Below, one piece after another: positions 9,467-24,091 of a stretch of DNA of 64,000 nt. The notes below the pieces were generated by a model. That model did not search any database and was not told the DNA's origin. It saw only the letters and a list, made by a program, of their open reading frames with translations. Location of the stretch: the NCBI RefSeq assembly GCF_000227665.2, contig NZ_CP007030.1, positions 1,302,001 through 1,366,000 on the forward strand, read 5' to 3'. The stretch's first letter is position 1. Each line of letters opens with the position of its first letter. A program made the translations under genes and the position numbers. Source of the DNA: Thiomicrospira aerophila AL3 (lineage in GTDB: Bacteria > Pseudomonadota > Gammaproteobacteria > Thiomicrospirales > Thiomicrospiraceae).

Positions 9467-10555
9467 ATGAAAGATTCAATCCAACGCAAACTCCAGGCCC
9501 TTGTAGAGCGACTCGAAGAAGTCGGTGCGCTGCTATCAGATCCACAAGTGGTTAATAATCAAACTGAATTTCGCAACCTTTCTAAAGAACATGCGCAACT
9601 TGAACCAGTTGTCAGCAGCTATAAAGCCTACCTAAGTGCCGAAGCTGACTTACAAGAAGCGCGTGACATGATCGCCTCTGGCGACCGTGACCTAAAAGAG
9701 ATGGCACAGGAAGAATACCCAGCGCTTGAACAACAACTCGAGACACTCGAAATTGCCCTACAGAAAATGCTCTTGCCACGTGATCCTAATGATGATGCCA
9801 ATATTTTCTTAGAAATCCGTGCAGGTACGGGGGGAGATGAAGCCGCTATTTTTGCAGGTGACTTGTTTAAAATGTATGCACGCTATGCTGAAACACAGCG
9901 CTGGCAGATTGAAATTATTAATACAAGTGATGGCGAACATGGTGGTTACAAAGAAATTATTGCCCGTATAATTGGCGATGGTGCTTATTCAAAACTTAAA
10001 TTTGAATCAGGTGCTCATCGTGTTCAACGCGTTCCCGCTACAGAAACTCAAGGTCGAGTTCATACCTCAGCAGCGACAGTAGCCATTATGCCTGAAGCAG
10101 CTGATGTTGAACAAGTTGAACTCAATCCGGCAGATTTAAAAGTGGATACCTTTCGTGCATCGGGTGCTGGTGGCCAGCATGTTAACAAAACAGATTCAGC
10201 CATTCGTATTACCCATATCCCTACTGGTACAATCGTTGAATGTCAGGATGAACGTTCCCAACATAAAAATCGTGCTAGAGCCATGTCTCTTTTGGCAGCA
10301 AGGATTATGGATGCAAAACGCCAAGCACATAATCAAGAAATTGCACAAACACGTAAATCTCTCGTTGGATCAGGCGACCGCTCTGAGCGTATTAGAACCT
10401 ATAACTACCCCCAAGGTCGTGTCACCGATCACCGCATCAACCTAACACTTTATAAACTTGACGATGTTATGAATGGCGGCTTAGCCCAGGTAATCGATCC
10501 ATTAAATCATGAGTATCAAGCAGAACAATTAGCTGAGCTTAGTAATCAAGATTAA
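9467..10555 (+). CDS. prfA: Peptide chain release factor 1
   Basis: RF1 reads UAA and UAG stop codons and triggers release of the finished protein. It has 362 residues. The tripeptide anticodon PAT is in [10 protein letters not shown], and the catalytic GGQ is in [15 protein letters not shown], about 45 residues later as in E. coli. The GGQ glutamine is the substrate of PrmC, encoded by the next gene one base downstream, so the two are translationally linked. The end segment [19 protein letters not shown] is also diagnostic. Confidence 0.97.
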   Translation: MKDSIQRKLQALVERLEEVGALLSDPQVVNNQTEFRNLSKEHAQLEPVVSSYKAYLSAEADLQEARDMIASGDRDLKEMAQEEYPALEQQLETLEIALQKMLLPRDPNDDANIFLEIRAGTGGDEAAIFAGDLFKMYARYAETQRWQIEIINTSDGEHGGYKEIIARIIGDGAYSKLKFESGAHRVQRVPATETQGRVHTSAATVAIMPEAADVEQVELNPADLKVDTFRASGAGGQHVNKTDSAIRITHIPTGTIVECQDERSQHKNRARAMSLLAARIMDAKRQAHNQEIAQTRKSLVGSGDRSERIRTYNYPQGRVTDHRINLTLYKLDDVMNGGLAQVIDPLNHEYQAEQLAELSNQD

Positions 10556-10556
10556 A

Positions 10557-11423
10557 ATGCTAGATAAACCTACGACCGAAATGTCTATATCCTGCGCCCT
10601 TAACTGGGCACAAAATAGACTGGCGAGAACAAACAACCTTTCAAGCTATGAAGCTAAATTTGAAGCCGAATACCTACTGACTGAACTTCTTCATGTCAAC
10701 CGTGCACATCTGATTGCCAGGCCTGAATCAACACTTCCCGAGCCAATAAAGCAAGCCTATACTGACGCAGTCAATCAACGTGTAATGGGAAAACCTATTG
10801 CCTACATTCTTGGGTATCGTGAATTCTGGGGATTAAAACTCAAAACAACACCCGATACCTTAATACCCCGTCCAGATACAGAAACACTAGTTAATGAAAC
10901 ACTCAAAAAAATCACCCCTCAGACGCAACGCCTAATTGACCTTGGCACAGGAACAGGGGCAATAGCTATTGCATTAGCAACTGAAACCGAAAATATTGAG
11001 ATACTGGCAACTGACTTGCATTTTGCGACCCTAGCTATTGCTAAGCACAATGCATCTGAACATCAAGCATCAATTAGCTTTATTCAAAGTGATTGGTTAC
11101 AGCCATTTAAATCTACCCAACAATTTGATATTGTTGTGAGCAACCCTCCCTACATTGAAGAGAATGATCAGCATCTCAACCAGGGAGACTTGAGATTTGA
11201 ACCTCCTAGAGCCCTGGCCTCAGGTCATGATGGACTCAAAGCCATAACGACAATAATAAAACAATGTCAAAGCAGATTAAAAAAAGATGGCTGGCTATTG
11301 CTTGAGCATGGTTATACCCAGGGCGATCAAATAAACGCACTATTAGATGCTCATGGCTACAGATCCATATCAACTATTAAAGACTATGCCAACCTAGACC
11401 GGGTAACAATCGGTCAACGATAA
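10557..11423 (+). CDS. prmC: Release-factor glutamine N5-methyltransferase
   Basis: PrmC methylates the GGQ glutamine of release factors. It has 288 residues with a helical N-terminal domain and a class I methyltransferase domain. Seen motifs are GYREFWGLKL and IPRPDTETLV near residue 105, motif I LIDLGTGTGAIAIAL near residue 125, and the catalytic NPPYIEENDQHL near residue 200. It begins one base after the prfA stop. The palindrome CAGGCCTG at 10718-10725 here falls in a reading frame seen nowhere else in the window. Confidence 0.95.
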   Translation: MLDKPTTEMSISCALNWAQNRLARTNNLSSYEAKFEAEYLLTELLHVNRAHLIARPESTLPEPIKQAYTDAVNQRVMGKPIAYILGYREFWGLKLKTTPDTLIPRPDTETLVNETLKKITPQTQRLIDLGTGTGAIAIALATETENIEILATDLHFATLAIAKHNASEHQASISFIQSDWLQPFKSTQQFDIVVSNPPYIEENDQHLNQGDLRFEPPRALASGHDGLKAITTIIKQCQSRLKKDGWLLLEHGYTQGDQINALLDAHGYRSISTIKDYANLDRVTIGQR

Positions 11424-11433
11424 TGGAATTCAA

Positions 11434-12201
11434 ATGATCGAAGAACTAAGCGATAAACAACTTGAACGCTATGGACGACATATTCTACTTGACGAAATCG
11501 GCTACGAAGGTCAATTAACCCTTGTCAAAAAACGAGTGGGCATTATTGGACTAGGTGGGCTTGGCTCTCCCGTTGCACTCTATCTGGCTTCAGCCGGAAT
11601 TGGTGAACTGACGTTGGTTGATTTTGACCAAGTTGAATTATCAAACCTCCAGCGCCAACTCATTCATAATGAACAAAGAATAGGATTAAATAAAGCCACA
11701 TCTGCCAAACAAAGCATCGAATTACTCAACAAAGACATTCTGATTAACACAATAACACACAGGCTTAACGATGATGAACTTGCTCAAATCATCATCAATC
11801 ACGACTTAATTCTCGATTGCACCGATAATTTTGCTAGTCGCTACCAATTGAATCAACTTTGCTATAAACACAACACACCATTGGTTTCAGGTGCAGCGAT
11901 AAGATGGGAAGGACAAATTAGCACCTATGACTTCAGAAAAGAAGGTCTTGCTTGTTATCAATGCCTCTTTCCAAAAAAGTCCAGTAGCGACAGCATTAAC
12001 GAGACCTGCTCACAAAATGGCGTAGTTGCACCACTGCTTGGCATTATTGGCTCTATACAAGCTCTAGAGGCCATTAAGTGTCTACTAGATCTACCCACAC
12101 TCAACAGCAAGCTCACCATCATCGATGGACTTAGTATGCAAATCAGACAATTCAATCTAAAAAAAGATCAAAACTGCCCAGTCTGCAGCATCCAAAAATA
12201 A
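11434..12201 (+). CDS. MoeB/ThiF-family adenylyltransferase (E1-like)
   Basis: A 255-residue E1-like enzyme that would adenylate the C-terminal glycine of a sulfur-carrier protein such as MoaD or ThiS. The start LERYGRHILLDEIGYEGQ, the nucleotide-binding loop VGIIGLGGLGSPVALYL near residue 35, and NLQRQLIHNEQRIG near residue 70 are typical. Two zinc-binding CxxC pairs are present (CYQC near 175, CPVC near 250). The segment TCSQNGVVAPLLGIIGSIQA corresponds to the MoeB region. Its position after prfA-prmC matches moeB (hesA) in several gammaproteobacteria, but MoeB and ThiF cannot be told apart by sequence alone, so I give no symbol. Confidence 0.85.
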   Translation: MIEELSDKQLERYGRHILLDEIGYEGQLTLVKKRVGIIGLGGLGSPVALYLASAGIGELTLVDFDQVELSNLQRQLIHNEQRIGLNKATSAKQSIELLNKDILINTITHRLNDDELAQIIINHDLILDCTDNFASRYQLNQLCYKHNTPLVSGAAIRWEGQISTYDFRKEGLACYQCLFPKKSSSDSINETCSQNGVVAPLLGIIGSIQALEAIKCLLDLPTLNSKLTIIDGLSMQIRQFNLKKDQNCPVCSIQK

Positions 12202-12262
12202 TTCACTATCCTAATTAATGACATGATTAAATACTAAAACCGGAGTGAAAAAAAGGCAAAAA

Positions 12263-12284
12263 AAACCCCTCATATGAGGGGTTT
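12263..12284 (-). terminator. Rho-independent terminator of the rRNA operon
   Basis: A perfect hairpin with 10-base arms (AAACCCCTCA at 12263-12272, complement at 12275-12284) just past the 3' end of the 5S gene on the minus strand. It is followed in that direction by a run of T residues, a GCC, and more T residues. The convergent MoeB/ThiF gene ends about 60 bases away, so the hairpin may also stop reading from that side. Confidence 0.85.
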
Positions 12285-12293
12285 AGGATGTGG

Positions 12294-12412
12294 AGCTTGG
12301 CGATGACCTACTCTCGCATGGGGAGACCCCACACTACCATTGGCGCTGGAACGTTTCACTTCTGAGTTCGAGAAGGGATCAGGTGGTTCCATTCCGCTAT
12401 GGTCGCCAAGCA
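12294..12412 (-). rRNA. 5S ribosomal RNA
   Basis: About 119 bases. The ends pair with each other (TGCTTGGCGA at the 5' end near 12412, TCGCCAAGC at the 3' end). The interior carries the standard 5S segments CCTGATCCCTTCTCGAACTC and AGAAGTGAAACG read on the minus strand. It is the last gene of the 16S-Ile-Ala-23S-5S operon. End points are accurate to a few bases. Confidence 0.95.
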
Positions 12413-12537
12413 ATTCGGTTTTGTAAACGCCATAGGCCTTTACTAAAATTCTTTGCTTAGGAATTGATCTCTTCAATTCGGTAACATGCCTTGATTATCT
12501 CAAGCTCACATGCCAGTTAAGTCACTTTTGAGTTGTA

Positions 12538-15396
<2,859 letters not shown>

Positions 15397-15410
15397 ATAC
15401 AACTCAAAAG

Positions 15411-15801
15411 CAACCTACAACACGCTTATCTCTAAACGCTTTCAGTTCGTCTTGACCTTTTGTGTTGAACATCTATCTCTAAACATTCAATCAAAACACC
15501 ACTTTTAAGTGCACAACGCAATTAAGATTCTTCGCTGACATGTTCGCTTGAGATTACTCATCAAGATACATGTTACCTAAGTTTGGTGAGCATGATTGGA
15601 GGTCACACTCACCGGGTTAATCACGTCTCATCAACGTCTATTAACCTTCTCTTTTGAAGAGATCTTTTCCTAATTTTTAAAGAACTTCGACTTATCGTCT
15701 AGAAGCGGAATCATATCATTACACTTCATTTCTGACAATAAAAACCGCTCATATTTTCTCAGCTAATTTTCATTAACCAAAACGCCATGAGCGGTGTTTA
15801 T
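15411..15801 (-). other. Internal transcribed spacer between tRNA-Ala and 23S, with boxA-like site
   Basis: This 391-base spacer contains no gene. A boxA-like antitermination element, GTTCTTTAAAAA on the minus strand, lies near 15675-15687. The same element recurs in the leader ahead of 16S near 17738-17750. In E. coli both rRNA leaders and spacers carry boxA, so the pair probably recruits the antitermination complex. Confidence 0.6.
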
Positions 15802-15877
15802 TGGTGGAGTTAGGCGGGATCGAACCGCCGACCTCCTGCGTGCAAGGCAGGCGCTCTCCCAGCTGAGCTATAACCCC
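15802..15877 (-). tRNA. tRNA-Ala (TGC)
   Basis: A 76-base gene with encoded CCA. On the minus strand it starts GGGGTTATAGCTCAG, has the anticodon TGC in the loop TTGCACG, a TTCGATCC T-loop, and ends ACTCCACCA. It lies in the 16S-23S spacer, as is typical of proteobacterial rRNA operons. Confidence 0.97.
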
Positions 15878-15880
15878 ATT

Positions 15881-15957
<77 letters not shown>

Positions 15958-16051
15958 AGGTCCTTTGCTAACCTGAGCGCACCCAGGTCGTTCTTTTGTA
16001 ATTCAGAGACAATTTATGTGAAAGCGCCTAAACTCGTGCTTGCTTTGTCTT

Positions 16052-17590
<1,539 letters not shown>

Positions 17591-18012
17591 TAATCTTGAA
17601 CATTTTTATAACACTCGGAATTGACAAAGAAACATGGAAGAGTTTCCTCTACCTATACTTACATTGTCGTTTCGAGCTAATTTATGCAAAACACTCATTC
17701 AAGCACTTCCACATAAATTATCTCTGAATTACCTGATTTTTAAAGAACTTTTTAATCTCTACCAACTCAACATTTCGTCGTTTGGAAGCCCGCTATTATA
17801 ACCAGGGCCGCGCTTCAGTGTCAACATTTATTTTCAAAATATTTTCACTCAATCCGCTTGTTTCTTCACCTCTTAGCGCATTGCTTCGAAGTGAGGCGTA
17901 TTCTACAGACTCCCCGCTTCCTTGCAACTCTTTTTTACGGTTTTTTTAATAATTTTTCATTTTAATCATAACAAACAACTTTTACCCATGTTACCCACAG
18001 ACTTATCCACAT
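17591..18012 (-). promoter_or_regulatory. rRNA operon leader and promoter region
   Basis: This 420-base region holds no gene. Reading leftward, a strong promoter has -35 TTGACA (complement at 17819-17824), an 18-base spacer and -10 TATAAT (complement at 17795-17800), followed by a GC-rich AGCGGGC discriminator, as expected for stringently controlled rRNA promoters. AT-rich sequence just upstream of the -35 could be an UP element. A boxA-like GTTCTTTAAAAA lies near 17738-17750 and the left arm of the 16S processing stem at 17705-17731. Confidence 0.82.
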
Positions 18013-19485
18013 TTACATCATTACTACATCGAAATATTCGGGTGGGTAGCTACTTTCGGCTTGAAATTTAATCGTTTTACCAAGAAATCCTTCAAGCGCA
18101 GCTACACCATCTGATTCTTCATCTAAAATTCTAGCAACCACACTTTCTGCAGCAATAACACGGTAGCGCTCTGCATTAAAAGATTTATCCATACGGGTTA
18201 TCTCCCTGAATATCTCATAACCTACTGTTTCAGCAGTTTTAACTACTCCACGTCCATGGCACATAGGGCAGGGCTCGCATAATGTCCGCTCTAGGGATTC
18301 GCGGGTACGTTTCCGTGTCATTTCAATCAAGCCTAATCGCGATATTTCGCTAATTGACGTTTTGACACGATCACGCGTTAGCGCTTTTTGTAAACTCTCA
18401 TACACATGGTTCTTATGTTCATCTTCTTCCATATCAATTAAATCTAGAATAATGATGCCACCCAAATTCCGTAATCTGACCTGTCTAGCAATAGCTTGCG
18501 TTGCCTCAAGGTTAGTGCGATAGATAGTTTCCTCTAGATTTTTATGACCGACAAACCCGCCAGTATTAACATCTATTGTAGTCATCGCTTCAGTTTGATC
18601 AATGATGAGATAACCACCCGACTTAAGCATCACTTTTTTTTCCAATGCCGTTTGAATTTCGTCCTCAATGTTATAGAGATCAAATATAGGTCTATCACCT
18701 TTATAGTGACCAATTTTATCCGTGACCTCAAGTGAGTACATCTTGGCAAAGTTTTTCATTTTTACAAAAGTCTCAGCCGAATCCACTCTAATTTTTTCTA
18801 TCCCCTCATTGGGAACATCTCGTAATATTCTGAGGTAAAGCGGCAAATCCTCATAAACAAGTCGTGGTTTTTTGGATTCAGTCGCTTTTTGGCTGGCCTG
18901 CTCCCAAAGCTTTTGTAAAAACATGACATCAGCTCGCAACTCATGGAAATCAGCGCCCTCTGCAACTGTTCGCACAATAAAGCCACCTGGTGTAGCTTTA
19001 GACTCAGGAATCAGCTTGATAATTTCACGCAATCTCTCGCGCTCAACGGCTGAATCAATTTTTTGTGAAACACCGACATTTTGCTCATCAGGCATATAGA
19101 CAAGTAAACGCGATGCAATCGATACTTGCATCGTGACCCTTGCGCCTTTCGTGCCTAGAGGATCTTTTACAACTTGCACCAAGACTCGCTGCCCCTCATA
19201 GAGCAATCGACCAATGTCTTCAGGATCTTCAGGACTTCGCTCATTCACTAGCGCTTGAGTGACATCAGATGCGTGTAAAAAGGCTGCCCTCGATAGTCCA
19301 ATATCAACAAACGCAGCTTGCATTCCCGGCAACACACGGTCAATGCGGCCAAGATAAATATTACCTACCAGACCACGTTTTTTATTCCGCTCAACCCATA
19401 TCTCTTGCAGCACACCATTCTCCACCCAGGCTACACGTGTTTCATTGGGCGTAATATTGACTAAAACCTTCTGTTCATCGTTCAT
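18013..19485 (-). CDS. rng: Ribonuclease G
   Basis: RNase G is an endoribonuclease that matures the 5' end of 16S rRNA and degrades some mRNAs. It has 490 residues, the length of RNase G, and lacks the long C-terminal scaffold of RNase E. The N-terminus VLVNITPNETRVAWVENG leads into an S1 domain (about residues 35-125, with GNIYLGRIDRVLPGMQAAFV). The catalytic aspartates are expected in TTIDVNTGGFVG near 305 and ILDLIDMEEDEH near 350. The zinc-link CEPCPMCHG is near residue 410. The rRNA promoter lies just beyond its 3' end. It lies 11 bases after maf in the widespread maf-rng pair. Confidence 0.95.
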   Translation of the reverse strand: MNDEQKVLVNITPNETRVAWVENGVLQEIWVERNKKRGLVGNIYLGRIDRVLPGMQAAFVDIGLSRAAFLHASDVTQALVNERSPEDPEDIGRLLYEGQRVLVQVVKDPLGTKGARVTMQVSIASRLLVYMPDEQNVGVSQKIDSAVERERLREIIKLIPESKATPGGFIVRTVAEGADFHELRADVMFLQKLWEQASQKATESKKPRLVYEDLPLYLRILRDVPNEGIEKIRVDSAETFVKMKNFAKMYSLEVTDKIGHYKGDRPIFDLYNIEDEIQTALEKKVMLKSGGYLIIDQTEAMTTIDVNTGGFVGHKNLEETIYRTNLEATQAIARQVRLRNLGGIIILDLIDMEEDEHKNHVYESLQKALTRDRVKTSISEISRLGLIEMTRKRTRESLERTLCEPCPMCHGRGVVKTAETVGYEIFREITRMDKSFNAERYRVIAAESVVARILDEESDGVAALEGFLGKTIKFQAESSYPPEYFDVVMM

Positions 19486-19496
19486 GGATTGTCATC

Positions 19497-20171
19497 TTAT
19501 TTTATAGAGCTAAAGTTATATATTAGGTAGCCAGCACGAACCAATAATTCGCTTGTCTCAAATAACGGCAATCCCATTACACCTGAATAACTACCATTAA
19601 TATGGCTTATAAACTGGGCACCAAGACCCTGAATAGCATAGGCACCGGCTTTACCCTCCCACTCATTGGAAGCCAAATAGTCTGCCAATTGCTGATCGGT
19701 TAGACTGGCAAAGGTGACCGCTGTTTCATTTAAGCTGGCAAATGTCTCGCCCTGATGAATAACAGCAACAGCTGAAAGCACCCGATGTGTTTTTCCAGAC
19801 AATTTAGTTAAAAACTCACTAGCTTGGTGTTGATTTCTTGGTTTACCCAACACCACACCCTCAAGCTCAACAAGGGTATCTCCAGCAACCACCCAAATAT
19901 CATGTCCTGCCAATTTGTTATAACCGGCAAAGGCTTTTTCAATTGCCATACGCATCACAAATGATCGCGGGGATTCATGAGGCAGCGCCACTTCCTCAAT
20001 CGGTGCGTCCACGACTTTAGCCGACAAACCAAGTTGTTTTAGCATGGCTAAGCGCCTCGGCGATCCCGAGGCTAAAAAAAGCTTATCTGCCAGCGCTTCT
20101 CCATTAGACACGATTATTTCCTTTTTAAGTTTTTCATTGATGATGGCCATTTTACCCAAAACGACTGCCAC
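19497..20171 (-). CDS. maf: Maf-family nucleoside triphosphate pyrophosphatase
   Basis: Maf/YhdE-type enzymes hydrolyse dTTP, UTP and modified nucleotides to monophosphates. The protein has 224 residues. The family signature LFLASGSPRRLAML is at about residues 31-44, and AGDTLVELEGVVLGKP with the catalytic aspartate is near residue 95. The conserved core normally starts close to the N-terminus, so about 25 residues here are extra; an internal ATG seven codons in is another possible start. It is divergent from proS and directly upstream of rng. Confidence 0.9.
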   Translation of the reverse strand: MAVVLGKMAIINEKLKKEIIVSNGEALADKLFLASGSPRRLAMLKQLGLSAKVVDAPIEEVALPHESPRSFVMRMAIEKAFAGYNKLAGHDIWVVAGDTLVELEGVVLGKPRNQHQASEFLTKLSGKTHRVLSAVAVIHQGETFASLNETAVTFASLTDQQLADYLASNEWEGKAGAYAIQGLGAQFISHINGSYSGVMGLPLFETSELLVRAGYLIYNFSSIK

Positions 20172-20254
20172 ATAAACGCAAACTATGAATAAGCTGCGTG
20201 TTAACCATAATCACTATGCTAAAATCAGCTTTTTAATTTGCACAGCATACAATC

Positions 20255-21970
20255 ATGAAAACATCCCAATTATTATTAGCCACGACCCGTGAAACCCCCG
20301 CTGATGCTGAAGTCATCAGCCATCAATTAATGATTCGCTCAGGCATGATCCGCCGCCTAGCCGGTGGTCTTTATACTTGGCTGCCATTAGGTGTTCGCGT
20401 ATTACGCAACATCGAACAGATCATTCGTGAAGAAATGAATCGCGCAGGCGCACAAGAAGTATTAATGCCAGTTGTTCAACCTGCTGAACTTTGGGAAGAA
20501 TCAGGACGCTGGCAACAATATGGACCGGAGTTACTGCGCATAAAGGATAGACACCAACGCGACTTTTGCCTGGGTCCAACTCATGAAGAAGTCATCACTG
20601 ATATGGTGCGCAAAGAAATTCGCAGCTACAAACAGTTGCCGGCAAATTATTACCAAATTCAAACAAAATTTCGTGATGAAATTAGACCTCGTTTTGGTGT
20701 GATGCGCTCTCGTGAATTTATTATGAAGGACGCCTACTCATTCCATTTAAATCGTGAATGCTTAGAACAAACCTATCAAGTCATGTATGACACCTATCAT
20801 CGTATCTTTGAACGAATTGGGCTCGATTATCGTGCCGTTCAAGCCGACACGGGATCGATTGGTGGCGATGGCTCACATGAGTTTCACGTTTTGGCTGATT
20901 CTGGCGAAGATGCGATTGCGTTTTCAACCGCGAGCGATTTTGCAGCCAACATTGAACTGGCTGAAGCGCTTGCACCTACTGGCCCACGCCCATTACCCTC
21001 TCAAGCCTTAACAGAGGTCGCCACACCAAACATCCACAGCATTGAAGACGTGTGCCAATTTTTATCCGTCCAAGCTAATCAAACCCTTAAAACCTTACTG
21101 GTGCTGGGTGCCAATGAAGATAATCCCGTCATTGCCTTGGTTTTACGTGGTGATCACGAAGTGAACGACATTAAAGTCGAAAAACATCCGCTAGTCGCAA
21201 GCCCTATGACTTTTGCTTCTGCGGAACAAATCAAACAGGTGTGCGGTTGTGATGCGGGTTCAATTGGCCCGGTGGGTTTAACCATTCCCATGTTAGTTGA
21301 TCGTGCAGCCGCTCATTGTGCCGATTTTGTATGTGGTGCAAATAAAACCGGCTTCCATTTAACGGGCGTAAATTGGAATCGAGATGTACAACCAGGCCTG
21401 GTGACCGATATCCGGAATGTCGTTGAAGGGGACCCAAGCCCAGATGGCAAAGGTGAAATTCAAATCAAACGAGGGATTGAGGTCGGGCATATTTTTCAAT
21501 TAGGTGATAAGTATTCCAAAGCACTCAATGCCAATGTATTAAATGAACATAGTCGCGCTCAGATTTTAGAAATGGGTTGTTACGGCATTGGGGTGACCCG
21601 CGTCATTGCCGCAGCGATTGAACAAAACCATGATGACAAAGGCATTATTTGGCCAGACGCTATCGCGCCCTTCCAAGTTTGTATTGTACCCATGCAAATG
21701 CACAAGTCCCCACGCGTTGCCAAGGCAGTAGAACAACTTTATGACAGCTTGCAAAAACAAGGCGTAAGTGTGTTGCTTGATGATCGTAATGAACGTCCAG
21801 GCGTCATGTTCAATGACATGGAGCTGATTGGTATCCCACATCGTATTGTTATTGGTGAGCGTGGATTAGATCAACAACAGATTGAATACAAGCATCGACG
21901 CGACACTGAGCCACAAAACATTGCTGAGGCTGAATTTATGTCGTTCTTAATGGCTCAGTTAAACAAATAA
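20255..21970 (+). CDS. proS: Prolyl-tRNA synthetase
   Basis: ProS charges tRNA-Pro. At 571 residues it is the long bacterial form with an editing domain inserted between class II motifs 2 and 3. Motif 1 lies in the segment starting [18 protein letters not shown] (residues 39-56). Motif 2 includes [19 protein letters not shown] near residue 145. Motif 3 includes [18 protein letters not shown] near residue 440. The editing domain occupies roughly residues 225-400. The C-terminal anticodon domain includes [17 protein letters not shown]. The gene is monocistronic and convergent with the efflux cluster. One CAGGCCTG copy is at 21393-21400. Confidence 0.97.
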   Translation: MKTSQLLLATTRETPADAEVISHQLMIRSGMIRRLAGGLYTWLPLGVRVLRNIEQIIREEMNRAGAQEVLMPVVQPAELWEESGRWQQYGPELLRIKDRHQRDFCLGPTHEEVITDMVRKEIRSYKQLPANYYQIQTKFRDEIRPRFGVMRSREFIMKDAYSFHLNRECLEQTYQVMYDTYHRIFERIGLDYRAVQADTGSIGGDGSHEFHVLADSGEDAIAFSTASDFAANIELAEALAPTGPRPLPSQALTEVATPNIHSIEDVCQFLSVQANQTLKTLLVLGANEDNPVIALVLRGDHEVNDIKVEKHPLVASPMTFASAEQIKQVCGCDAGSIGPVGLTIPMLVDRAAAHCADFVCGANKTGFHLTGVNWNRDVQPGLVTDIRNVVEGDPSPDGKGEIQIKRGIEVGHIFQLGDKYSKALNANVLNEHSRAQILEMGCYGIGVTRVIAAAIEQNHDDKGIIWPDAIAPFQVCIVPMQMHKSPRVAKAVEQLYDSLQKQGVSVLLDDRNERPGVMFNDMELIGIPHRIVIGERGLDQQQIEYKHRRDTEPQNIAEAEFMSFLMAQLNK

Positions 21971-22014
21971 GCTCACCCTTTTATTTGCTCAATTACCCCA
22001 CTTTTATAACCGGT

Positions 22015-22269
22015 TTATTTAAAGTGGGGATCCTTACCAAACAAACCCGTTGCTTCCGCATCGGGCATCCAACCAATTCGACTTCTTACCTTGAGCGACT
22101 GATAGTTTCTAACTATGGGCATAATGGTTAAGATACCCACTATACGTTGTGACCAACTCCACCCAATTGCCGAAGGATGGCGTGACCACCATTGATTATT
22201 CACCCCAAAATGCTGAGTTTTAAAAATTAAATGCACGGCTAATCGCCAATAATGCAGCTTATTCAACAC
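22015..22269 (-). CDS. Small protein of unknown function coupled to the membrane-fusion gene
   Basis: An 84-residue frame starting with GTG at 22269, overlapping the end of the adaptor gene by 11 bases, so translation could be coupled. The product is basic, rich in Trp and His, and has one hydrophobic stretch RIVGILTIMPIV near residues 41-52, too short for a confident membrane helix. I do not recognise a family. The stop codon sits in the loop of an inverted repeat (CCCCACTTT at 21996-22004, complement at 22021-22029) between this gene and proS. It may be a real member of the efflux operon or a chance frame. Confidence 0.45.
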   Translation of the reverse strand: MLNKLHYWRLAVHLIFKTQHFGVNNQWWSRHPSAIGWSWSQRIVGILTIMPIVRNYQSLKVRSRIGWMPDAEATGLFGKDPHFK

Positions 22270-22789
22270 CTATCTCCAATTCAAATAATGGCTGGTTTTC
22301 TTTAAATACAGTCGAACCAGCGCTCACAGTGAGTTGTTTTATTCTACCCTGTTGGGGCGCACGAACATGATAATAACTTAACCAGGCCTGGTGTGCGGCC
22401 AATTTAGCTTCAGCTATAGCCAAATTGGCTTTTGCAACCGCAAAATCGCGTTGCGCTTGTTGATAAGGACGCTTGGCAATAACCGTTCGATCAAACAAAT
22501 CTTCAATATTGGCCATTTCAATTTCGGCATCAGTAAAGAGTGCCGCCGCGCGATCACGCTCTGCTTCCAACATACGTAAACGTGCTTGATATTCACGATC
22601 ATCAATGACCAATATCAAATCACCCTGCTTAACCTGGCTGCCCTCTGGGTGTAAAATCTGCATCACTTGGCCCGATACCAGTGAACCCACCACCAAAGTT
22701 TGTGCATGAACTGCTAATGCGAATGCGCTCGCACCGAATAAAAAAGCTATCGCAACGACACGCTGACATACATCGGCAAACTTAGTCAT
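22259..22789 (-). CDS. HlyD/MacA-like membrane-fusion (adaptor) protein, short
   Basis: A periplasmic adaptor that would link an inner-membrane pump to an outer-membrane channel. It has 176 residues, about half the size of most adaptors. The N-terminus has a signal sequence (hydrophobic VVAIAFLFGASAFALAVHA). One half of a lipoyl-like domain (SGQVMQILHPEGSQVKQGD, residues 39-57) is followed by a long coiled-coil hairpin rich in Ala, Glu and Gln, then the second lipoyl half (VRAPQQGRIKQLTVSAGSTV). The beta-barrel and membrane-proximal domains of full-length adaptors are absent. Its start overlaps the TolC-like gene by 8 bases. Confidence 0.85.
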   Translation of the reverse strand: MTKFADVCQRVVAIAFLFGASAFALAVHAQTLVVGSLVSGQVMQILHPEGSQVKQGDLILVIDDREYQARLRMLEAERDRAAALFTDAEIEMANIEDLFDRTVIAKRPYQQAQRDFAVAKANLAIAEAKLAAHQAWLSYYHVRAPQQGRIKQLTVSAGSTVFKENQPLFELEIGVE

Positions 22790-24083
22790 TTGCTGACTCC
22801 TTAATCATCTGATCAAAATTTAACAAATCTTCAGCACCCAGTAACAGGTTTAACTGCGCCCACAGGAGCACTTTGCGAAAACGGAAAGCTAGCTCGTCAT
22901 AGTCGGATTGAGATATTTCTACCAACGAATGACCAAAATCTGCTTGCAACTCATTTTCATACATCGCACGTGCTACATCAAAATTAACGCTAGCAAAGTT
23001 TTGTTTTGCCGTCAGCAATTGCCCCTCAACGCCCAATAAACTCAACTCAAAATACAACTGCGTGAGTTGATCACGTAATAGCTGCGCTTGATAGTCACGC
23101 TCAGCTTGCGCAATCGTAACCTTCGATATCGCCTTATCAACCTTAGCTCGCGTTAAGCCACTATCATACAAAGGCAACTCAAAGGTTATCCCGGCCTCCC
23201 AGCGACCCTCTCGCGTTCGTGGATAACTGGATAACTGGCCTACTTTAGCATCAGCGCGGATAGTCGGCTTTAAACCCGAACGCGCGACATCAACACGTTG
23301 CTGCTGGGCAGAATACTGCTTATCCAATGCAACTAGTAATGGATTCTGTTGTTCTAATCGCTGTTGATAAACGTCTAAAGTATCAAGCGTTAGCGGTAAC
23401 TGAATCTCACTCGGCACCTCTACCCTTGGGACAATGGTGGCACCCAGGCCAAGTGCATTGCCTAAACGCAATCTGGATTGACGCATCATCAATTGCGCCT
23501 GCTGTCGCGCCAAAAACGCGGTTTGATATTCACGCTGCGATTCAGTTAATTTAAGTTCTGACACACGTTCTAATGCAAAGTCTTCTTCAACCTTATCAAG
23601 CGTAACAAACGCAATGGCCATGGCTTCGTTCTTTACACGGTAATTTAGATCGGCTAATAAGACATCAAATACGCGTTGCATTAAGGTTAATCGATATTGC
23701 AGTGTTTGGTAGTGCAGCAACTGTTCATGCGCTTCAGATTCAATAGCCAGCGCAGCTAACACACTTTGCGTCCGGCCAAAATCATATAAAGGCGCCGAAA
23801 ACTGCAAGGCCGCTAAGTTATAGTCTTGTCGTTCATCCATAAACTCGCGCTGGCCTAAACGACCCACAAACCCCAGGCTTATACCTTGCTCTGCTGAAGT
23901 GGCATCTTGTTCAGCACGATTGATCTGCTGAATCGCTTGTTGACGCAAAAAATGCGGATCAGCGGTGAGCGACCAATTTAACGCATCATCTAGCGTAAAT
24001 GGATTAGGTAAAGGGTCAGTTGCAGCCTGAACCGGCAATGCAAGTGAAAAACCGAGCAATGGCCATAAGAATTTAGTATTCAT
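22782..24083 (-). CDS. TolC-family outer-membrane efflux protein
   Basis: A 433-residue outer-membrane channel protein with a signal peptide (LWPLLGFSLALPVQAA). The protein is mostly long helices with the heptad patterns of the TolC/OEP periplasmic tunnel in two repeats, for example LDDALNWSLTADPHFLRQQA near residue 30 and LDVYQQRLEQQNPLLVALDK near residue 235, followed by RWEAGITFELPLYDSGLTRA, the beta-strand segment typical of the second repeat. It is translationally linked with the adaptor. No inner-membrane pump gene is present between or beside them, so the inner partner must be encoded elsewhere or be unconventional. Confidence 0.9.
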   Translation of the reverse strand: MNTKFLWPLLGFSLALPVQAATDPLPNPFTLDDALNWSLTADPHFLRQQAIQQINRAEQDATSAEQGISLGFVGRLGQREFMDERQDYNLAALQFSAPLYDFGRTQSVLAALAIESEAHEQLLHYQTLQYRLTLMQRVFDVLLADLNYRVKNEAMAIAFVTLDKVEEDFALERVSELKLTESQREYQTAFLARQQAQLMMRQSRLRLGNALGLGATIVPRVEVPSEIQLPLTLDTLDVYQQRLEQQNPLLVALDKQYSAQQQRVDVARSGLKPTIRADAKVGQLSSYPRTREGRWEAGITFELPLYDSGLTRAKVDKAISKVTIAQAERDYQAQLLRDQLTQLYFELSLLGVEGQLLTAKQNFASVNFDVARAMYENELQADFGHSLVEISQSDYDELAFRFRKVLLWAQLNLLLGAEDLLNFDQMIKESAND

Positions 24084-24091
24084 GTTACGCC

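Noticed and set aside
21996-22029. Inverted repeat CCCCACTTT/AAAGTGGGG after proS as a terminator
   Set aside because: There is no T tract on either side, and one arm lies in the coding end of the 84-residue frame. It may still be a weak stop, but I do not call it.
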